Below are positions 62,900 to 64,000 of a stretch of DNA of 64,000 bases, piece by piece (position 1 is the stretch's first letter; every line of letters starts with the position of its first letter). Below the pieces are notes generated by a model that did not search any database, had not been told where the DNA came from, and saw only the letters and a list, made by a program, of their open reading frames with translations. The translations under genes were made by a program, and so were the position numbers. The stretch is from Amycolatopsis anabasis (lineage in GTDB: Bacteria; Actinomycetota; Actinomycetes; Mycobacteriales; Pseudonocardiaceae), in assembly GCF_009765355.1 (NCBI RefSeq), contig NZ_VTHK01000023.1, positions 85,631 through 149,630 of the forward strand, read 5' to 3'.

Positions 62900-63372
62900 T
62901 CGATCTGTTCGCGAAGGATGTCGCCGTGTCCCGCGTGCCGTGCGAATTCTTCGATCATGGCGAGCAGGGTCCATCGCATGCTGACTGTTCCTTCGCGGGG
63001 GTTGTCCTTGGTGTCGTCGAGGTCGAAGCGGGCGGCGATCTCACGTGATCGTTGGCTCGCGCGTTCGAACTCGGCGATCACGTCGGCCAAGGGCTCGTCG
63101 TCTGCGACGGTGAAGGTGCCCTCGTCCCGGTTCGAGTATCCGTCGCATTCGGATTCGTCGAGGCCCGCCCAAAATCGTTGGAACCAGATCCGTTCGGCGG
63201 CCGCGGCATGCTTGATCAACGAGATCGGTGTCGTCAGTGAAGCGACGAGTCGGCGGCGGGCGTCGGCTTCGGAGAGGCCGCGTGCGGTCTCGATCAGGGC
63301 TTCGCGGTTGCGATCGAGCATGTTCTCGATGATCACTCGTTCGATGCCGTTGGTGATTCTGTTGGTACTCAT
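62869..63372 (-). CDS. DinB/DUF664 family protein
   Basis: A 167-residue four-helix protein. Metal ligands are visible as LIKHAAAAERIWFQ and FARHAGHGDILREQ, the two His positions of the DinB/DUF664 fold. ATG 63372 is used; the longer frame to 63465 adds Ser/Arg-rich residues that are not typical. Members bind mycothiol or other thiols or have unknown roles. It converges with and overlaps the AraC gene. Confidence 0.85.
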   Translation of the reverse strand: MSTNRITNGIERVIIENMLDRNREALIETARGLSEADARRRLVASLTTPISLIKHAAAAERIWFQRFWAGLDESECDGYSNRDEGTFTVADDEPLADVIAEFERASQRSREIAARFDLDDTKDNPREGTVSMRWTLLAMIEEFARHAGHGDILREQIDQAPHREPNP

Positions 63373-63615
63373 GGGCTTCCGATCGGTCTGGTCGGTTCGA
63401 GGACAGGGACGACGCGTCCAGGAGCTGCGATGAGCTGGGGCCGCCGAGGCGTTCGAGGTGCTCACCGCTTTGATGCGCAGGGAGCGTGTCGGCGCGGGCA
63501 GAACTGAAACACCGCAACCGAGATCAGTCGACGGGCAGAGCCGGTGAAGGCGCCGACGTCGTCATCCTATCGTGTCCGCGAGGGCGGGGTCGACGCGGCC
63601 GGGACGTACGTGCTT

Positions 63616-63655
63616 TTCCGGCCGGTTCCCGCACGTGCACGGGAACCGGCCGGAA
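63616..63655. terminator. perfect 16-bp stem terminator
   Basis: TTCCGGCCGGTTCCCG (63616-63631) and CGGGAACCGGCCGGAA (63640-63655) pair perfectly around an 8-nt CACGTGCA loop, 11 bp beyond the stop of the TPR gene (minus strand). The CCGGCCGGTT core is shared with the palindrome at 23950-23999. The gap 63373-63615 before it shows no gene. Confidence 0.75.
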
Positions 63656-63665
63656 CGCCGTCGGC

Positions 63666-64000
63666 TCAGCCGAGCCGGGCCCGCACCTCCTTGGCCTCCT
63701 GCAAGCGGGGCGCGTACCCGGGATCGGCGGCAGCGAGCCTTTCGTACAGGTCGACCGCCTGCTGCGCGGGCTGCTTCGCCTCCGCGTGCTGGTTGGCGCT
63801 GATGAGGAACTTCGCCAGCACCAGGGCCGCCTCGGCCAGCTGCGGCAGGTACGCGCCGCCGCCGTCGAACAGCGCCTGGTAGATGTCCCGCACCTCCTTC
63901 TGCGCCACCGCCGCGTCGGCGGCCTTGCCCGCCGCGGAGTACCGGAACGCGAGGTTGTTCAGCGCCCAGGCGAGGCCGGGTTTGTCGCCGAGTGTGCGGT
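63666..64000 (-). CDS. tetratricopeptide repeat protein (5' end beyond window)
   Basis: The frame is open to the window edge and gives 111 residues that form tandem helical pairs of the TPR type (GLAWALNNLAFRYSAAGKAADA; LVLAKFLISANQHAEA; QQAVDLYERLAAADPGYAPR). Such proteins mediate protein-protein contacts, often in signalling ATPases or secretion. An apparent start at 63908 lies inside a repeat, so the true start is outside the window. Confidence 0.75.
   Translation of the reverse strand, partial: RTLGDKPGLAWALNNLAFRYSAAGKAADAAVAQKEVRDIYQALFDGGGAYLPQLAEAALVLAKFLISANQHAEAKQPAQQAVDLYERLAAADPGYAPRLQEAKEVRARLG

Noticed and set aside
63544..63882. 112-codon plus-strand frame near the window end
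   Set aside because: It runs through the terminator hairpin and antisense to the TPR gene; no coding signature.

Overview
The window is a very GC-rich actinobacterial chromosome segment. Codon use is strongly GC-biased, GTG and TTG starts are frequent, and ATGA/GTGA stop-start overlaps are common. The gene set (MmpL, cutinase, FAAL-PKS, mycothiol-linked and deazaflavin-type families, an RNHCP zinc ribbon) together with intergenic palindromes and 21-22 bp tandem repeats points to Pseudonocardiaceae, most likely Amycolatopsis or a close relative. The genus is an inference. Most of the window is ordinary chromosome: one tRNA-Arg, no insertion sequence, no CRISPR and no phage.

Layout. 1-3.3 kb: a phosphatase, an SMP-30 hydrolase and an MFS transporter. 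3.4-13.3 kb: a lipid locus with a secreted cutinase and a three-gene unit of fatty acyl-AMP ligase, a 2190-residue type I PKS (ACP-KS-AT-DH-KR-ACP-degenerate carrier-TE) and an esterase. 13.7-18.9 kb: a DHA2 exporter, an MmpL transporter and a thiolase-like protein. 18.9-23.5 kb: a coupled amino-acid permease, davA and davB set for lysine to 5-aminovalerate, with a TetR gene. 23.5-25.2 kb: repeats, an ArsR-type regulator with an obvious operator, and a small membrane protein.

25.1-45.6 kb is the most striking region. A LacI repressor sits between two arms. The left arm is a DUF993 protein and a TIM-barrel isomerase. The right arm is a run of 13 genes that mostly overlap by a few bases: a ribose-type ABC importer, a Gfo/Idh/MocA oxidoreductase, a 1258-residue secreted ThuA/sugar-dehydrogenase/PKD/carbohydrate-binding/DUF1080 protein, an inositol-phosphate-synthase homologue, then an ebo-type set (UbiA-like EboC, an isomerase-EboA fusion, TatD-like EboB, EboE, EboF) and two more TIM-barrel isomerases, one with a Tat signal. 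LacI-type palindromes lie before both arms. I read this as uptake and oxidation of a sugar or cyclitol feeding, or controlled with, an ebo pathway whose EboD cyclase is absent and whose place is taken by an inositol-phosphate synthase homologue.

45.7-48.9 kb: a deazaflavin-type oxidoreductase, lipoamide dehydrogenase, a 71-residue protein, and a divergent pair consisting of a tiny peptide with 8 cysteines in 24 residues and an RNHCP zinc-ribbon gene. Each gene of the pair has a nested-hairpin leader. 48.9-56.6 kb: a pst phosphate importer under a PHO-box-like site, divergent from a large surface protein and a sortase-fold protein that has lost its catalytic His and Cys. 56.6-64 kb: a mycothiol-type DinB protein, a subtilase remnant, a second PstS-like protein, DUF1508, an SDR, tRNA-Arg(TCT), an alpha/beta hydrolase divergent from an AraC regulator, a DinB protein, and a TPR protein cut by the window edge.
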